Below the pieces are notes generated by a model. It had not been told where the DNA came from. It made no database searches and saw only the letters and a program-made list of their open reading frames with translations. From NCBI GenBank assembly GCA_018895795.1, contig JAHINZ010000176.1, forward strand, positions 1-14,427: 14,427 nucleotides of DNA, written 5' to 3'. Shown piece by piece: positions 13,100-14,427 of this stretch. The first letter of the stretch is position 1; each line of letters opens with the position of its first letter. The stretch comes from Alphaproteobacteria bacterium (GTDB lineage: Bacteria > Pseudomonadota > Alphaproteobacteria > Caulobacterales > Caulobacteraceae). The position numbers were made by a program, and so were the translations under genes.

Positions 13100-13858
13100 C
13101 TAGCGGACGCTGAAGCCGAACACGTCGCCGGCGGTCGCCAGGTCGGCGCCGGCCGCGTCACGCGCCTTCAGGCTGCCGCCGAAGGTGTAACGCACGCCGA
13201 TCTTCACCGCGTCTGACTTCAGGTCGGCCAGATCGCTGGACTCGGTGTGGACGTACTTGCCAAAGGTGCTCCAGCCCGAATTGGCGAACTTGTATTCGCC
13301 GCCCAGGTTGGCGTCCCACACGTCGGCCTTGAGGTTTGCGTCGACGCGCGAATAGCCGAGGCCGCCGTCGAGCCGGAAGTCGTCGGTCACGAAATAGCGG
13401 GCCTCGCCGCGCACGGCGTAGAGGTCGGCGTTCAGGTTGTTCGACTGGCCGTAGGCCGCCAGGCCCGACAGGGTGACCTTGTCGAGATACTTGTGGGCTT
13501 CGGCGCCGACGGCCCACAGGGTGTCATTGCTCGGACGCGACAAGGTGGTGAAGCCGCCGACGCGCCAGCTGTCGCTGATCTTGGTGGTCAGGTGGGCGGC
13601 GCCCGAGGCGACGGTCTCCTGGCTCAGATCGTTGTCCGAGATGCTGACGTCGCCGTTAACGGTGACGGTCCAGGCCGAAGCGGTCGGAATGGCGATCGCG
13701 CCGTCGATCTTGACGGACGAGCCGTTGCCGCTGGCGAGGTTGGTGTCGAGGTTGGTGTAGTTCACCGCGGCGCCGACCGAGCCGATTTGCTGGGCGAAGG
13801 CGGGAGCCGAGACGGCCAGCGCCAGAACGGCGGCGGCGGCAAAGAGTTGGGTCTTCAT
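13100..13858 (-). CDS. Predicted outer-membrane beta-barrel protein
   Basis: The 252-residue protein has a clear signal peptide: MKTQLFAAAAVLALAVSAPAFA with cleavage predicted before QQ (22/23). The mature part is made of alternating-residue amphipathic strands ending in aromatic residues (VGAAVNYTNLD, LSGLAAYGQSNN, LYAVRGEARYFV, DANLGGEYKF, TFGKYVHTESS, AVKIGVRYTFG), the pattern of a small porin-like barrel. The last clear strand ends near 229 and is followed by about 23 residues ending FSVR, not the common terminal Phe, so the barrel end is a little unusual. AAGGGG about 10 bases before ATG 13858 is a reasonable ribosome site. A weak promoter-like pair, TTGTGA-N17-TAGATG, lies on the minus strand near 13940-13970. 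I cannot assign a transported substrate or a named family. Confidence 0.82.
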   Translation of the reverse strand: MKTQLFAAAAVLALAVSAPAFAQQIGSVGAAVNYTNLDTNLASGNGSSVKIDGAIAIPTASAWTVTVNGDVSISDNDLSQETVASGAAHLTTKISDSWRVGGFTTLSRPSNDTLWAVGAEAHKYLDKVTLSGLAAYGQSNNLNADLYAVRGEARYFVTDDFRLDGGLGYSRVDANLKADVWDANLGGEYKFANSGWSTFGKYVHTESSDLADLKSDAVKIGVRYTFGGSLKARDAAGADLATAGDVFGFSVR

Positions 13859-13867
13859 AGTGGGTAA

Positions 13868-14187
13868 TCCCCTTAGTGGAACAGCCCCGGCGCTGGCGGT
13901 CGTTGTGGGGGAGGGGCCACCAGTCCGCCGGGGAGGGGCGCATCTATTGAGCCCGGGACACCCTCACAAGGGGCGAAGGTCGCGCTTCAGGGGCGCTTGA
14001 TGCGCATTTGTGACACTTGAAAGACGATCATGGCCGCCCACCCGCGCCAGCACGCACGTTCTGACCTTGGCCTTACCGCTTTCTGACAAGCCGATGACAG
14101 ATGAGGGGTTGCGGAGGGGAGGGCAGGCGCCTATCCAGAAGCGGCTCGCCGAGTCGCCTCACTTTGTGGCGCGAAACGGCAAGCGGA
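13868..14187. other. Intergenic stretch, no gene seen
   Basis: About 320 bases between the outer-membrane gene start and the right-hand promoter. The left part must hold the promoter of the minus-strand barrel gene. No open frame has convincing start, length and composition. A 61-residue plus-strand frame (14010-14195) runs into the promoter and looks accidental. I see no tRNA and no extended repeat. Confidence 0.5.
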
Positions 14188-14191
14188 GCGC

Positions 14192-14220
14192 TTGACGAAA
14201 CGAGATTCGGAACGTACAAG
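14192..14220 (+). promoter_or_regulatory. Sigma70-type promoter, probably of an rRNA operon
   Basis: TTGACG (14192-14197) and TACAAG (14215-14220) are separated by exactly 17 bases, giving 5/6 and 4/6 matches to the bacterial consensus; TTGACG is the -35 form favoured by Caulobacter housekeeping promoters. Transcription would start near 14227, heading out of the window. An inverted repeat GCGCTTG (14188-14194)/CAAGCGC (14217-14223) brackets the promoter. No coding start follows within 200 bases, which fits a stable-RNA transcript. Confidence 0.6.
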
Positions 14221-14226
14221 CGCGCC

Positions 14227-14427
14227 TCTGTTGGACCGGCTGTGAGCTATAGGGCTCAAACGCGGTTCGCGAGACGCCCGGACATAGCGCCGCTAACCTT
14301 CCTTCGGGGAGGGGCGCAATATCTGGACATCAGCCCCCGCGGGTGACCGCGAGGGCCAATTTGTTTTGCGGACGCTGCGTAAGGACCCTTTCGGGGGTTC
14401 AAGTTGGTCTTTGAAATGGTTCGAGAC
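14227..14427 (+). other. Candidate rRNA operon leader with stem-loops and boxA-like motif (incomplete)
   Basis: The presumed leader has several stems: CCTTCC (14297-14302) with GGGAGG (14307-14312), TTCG tetraloop, extended by GCGCC (14287-14291) and GGCGC (14313-14317); CGCGG (14338-14342) with CCGCG (14347-14351); and a GGACCC...GGGTTC stem ending near 14400. TGGTCTTTGA at 14405-14414 resembles the rrn antitermination boxA (TGCTCTTTA, 7/9 over the core). The order promoter, long structured non-coding leader, boxA is typical of pre-16S leaders. The 16S gene itself is not in the window, so this is inferred. Confidence 0.5.

Overview
The window looks like chromosomal DNA of a Caulobacter-type alphaproteobacterium. 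The DNA is GC-rich with tightly packed genes and 4-bp start/stop overlaps, and carries an ftsE-ftsX-DUF218-plsC string, a DUF2125 protein, an MJ0042-type zinc-ribbon/DUF3426 protein and a bacterial-type hpt. The genus is inferred from gene content; no database comparison was possible.

Left part (1-4.8 kb). On the minus strand an aromatic amino-acid pair (chorismate mutase-like protein, then a HisC-type aminotransferase cut by the window edge) follows a DUF2125 membrane-anchored protein. A ChaC-type gamma-glutamylcyclotransferase diverges from DUF2125 and converges on plsC, with a perfect hairpin at the convergence point. The minus-strand operon ftsE > ftsX > DUF218 (YdcF-like) > plsC (6480 to 3508) joins cell-division and envelope functions; every internal junction is a 4-bp overlap.

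Middle (6.5-9 kb). Divergent from ftsE, a zinc-ribbon/DUF3426 membrane protein overlaps hpt (purine salvage). About 1 kb without a convincing gene follows (7963-8962). It holds REP-like palindromes, a degenerate repeat resembling an insertion-sequence end, and a series of strong stem-loops, including a bulged 13-bp stem at 8461-8533. It is the least explained part of the window.

Right part (9-14.4 kb). fdhD and a YdeP/FdhF-like molybdopterin oxidoreductase form a one-base-overlap operon: a sulfur-transfer maturation protein and its probable client. Next is an exported DUF2807 protein with a regular 19-residue repeat, a strong terminator, and a convergent predicted outer-membrane barrel protein. 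The last 240 bases have a good sigma70-type promoter (TTGACG-N17-TACAAG), stem-loops and a boxA-like motif, as expected for the leader of an rRNA operon whose 16S gene would start just outside the window.

Most genes are ordinary core genes. No phage, CRISPR, toxin-antitoxin or obvious defence system was found. The items most worth follow-up are the structured non-coding island, the possible rrn leader, and the degenerate prephenate-dehydratase-like tail of the chorismate mutase.
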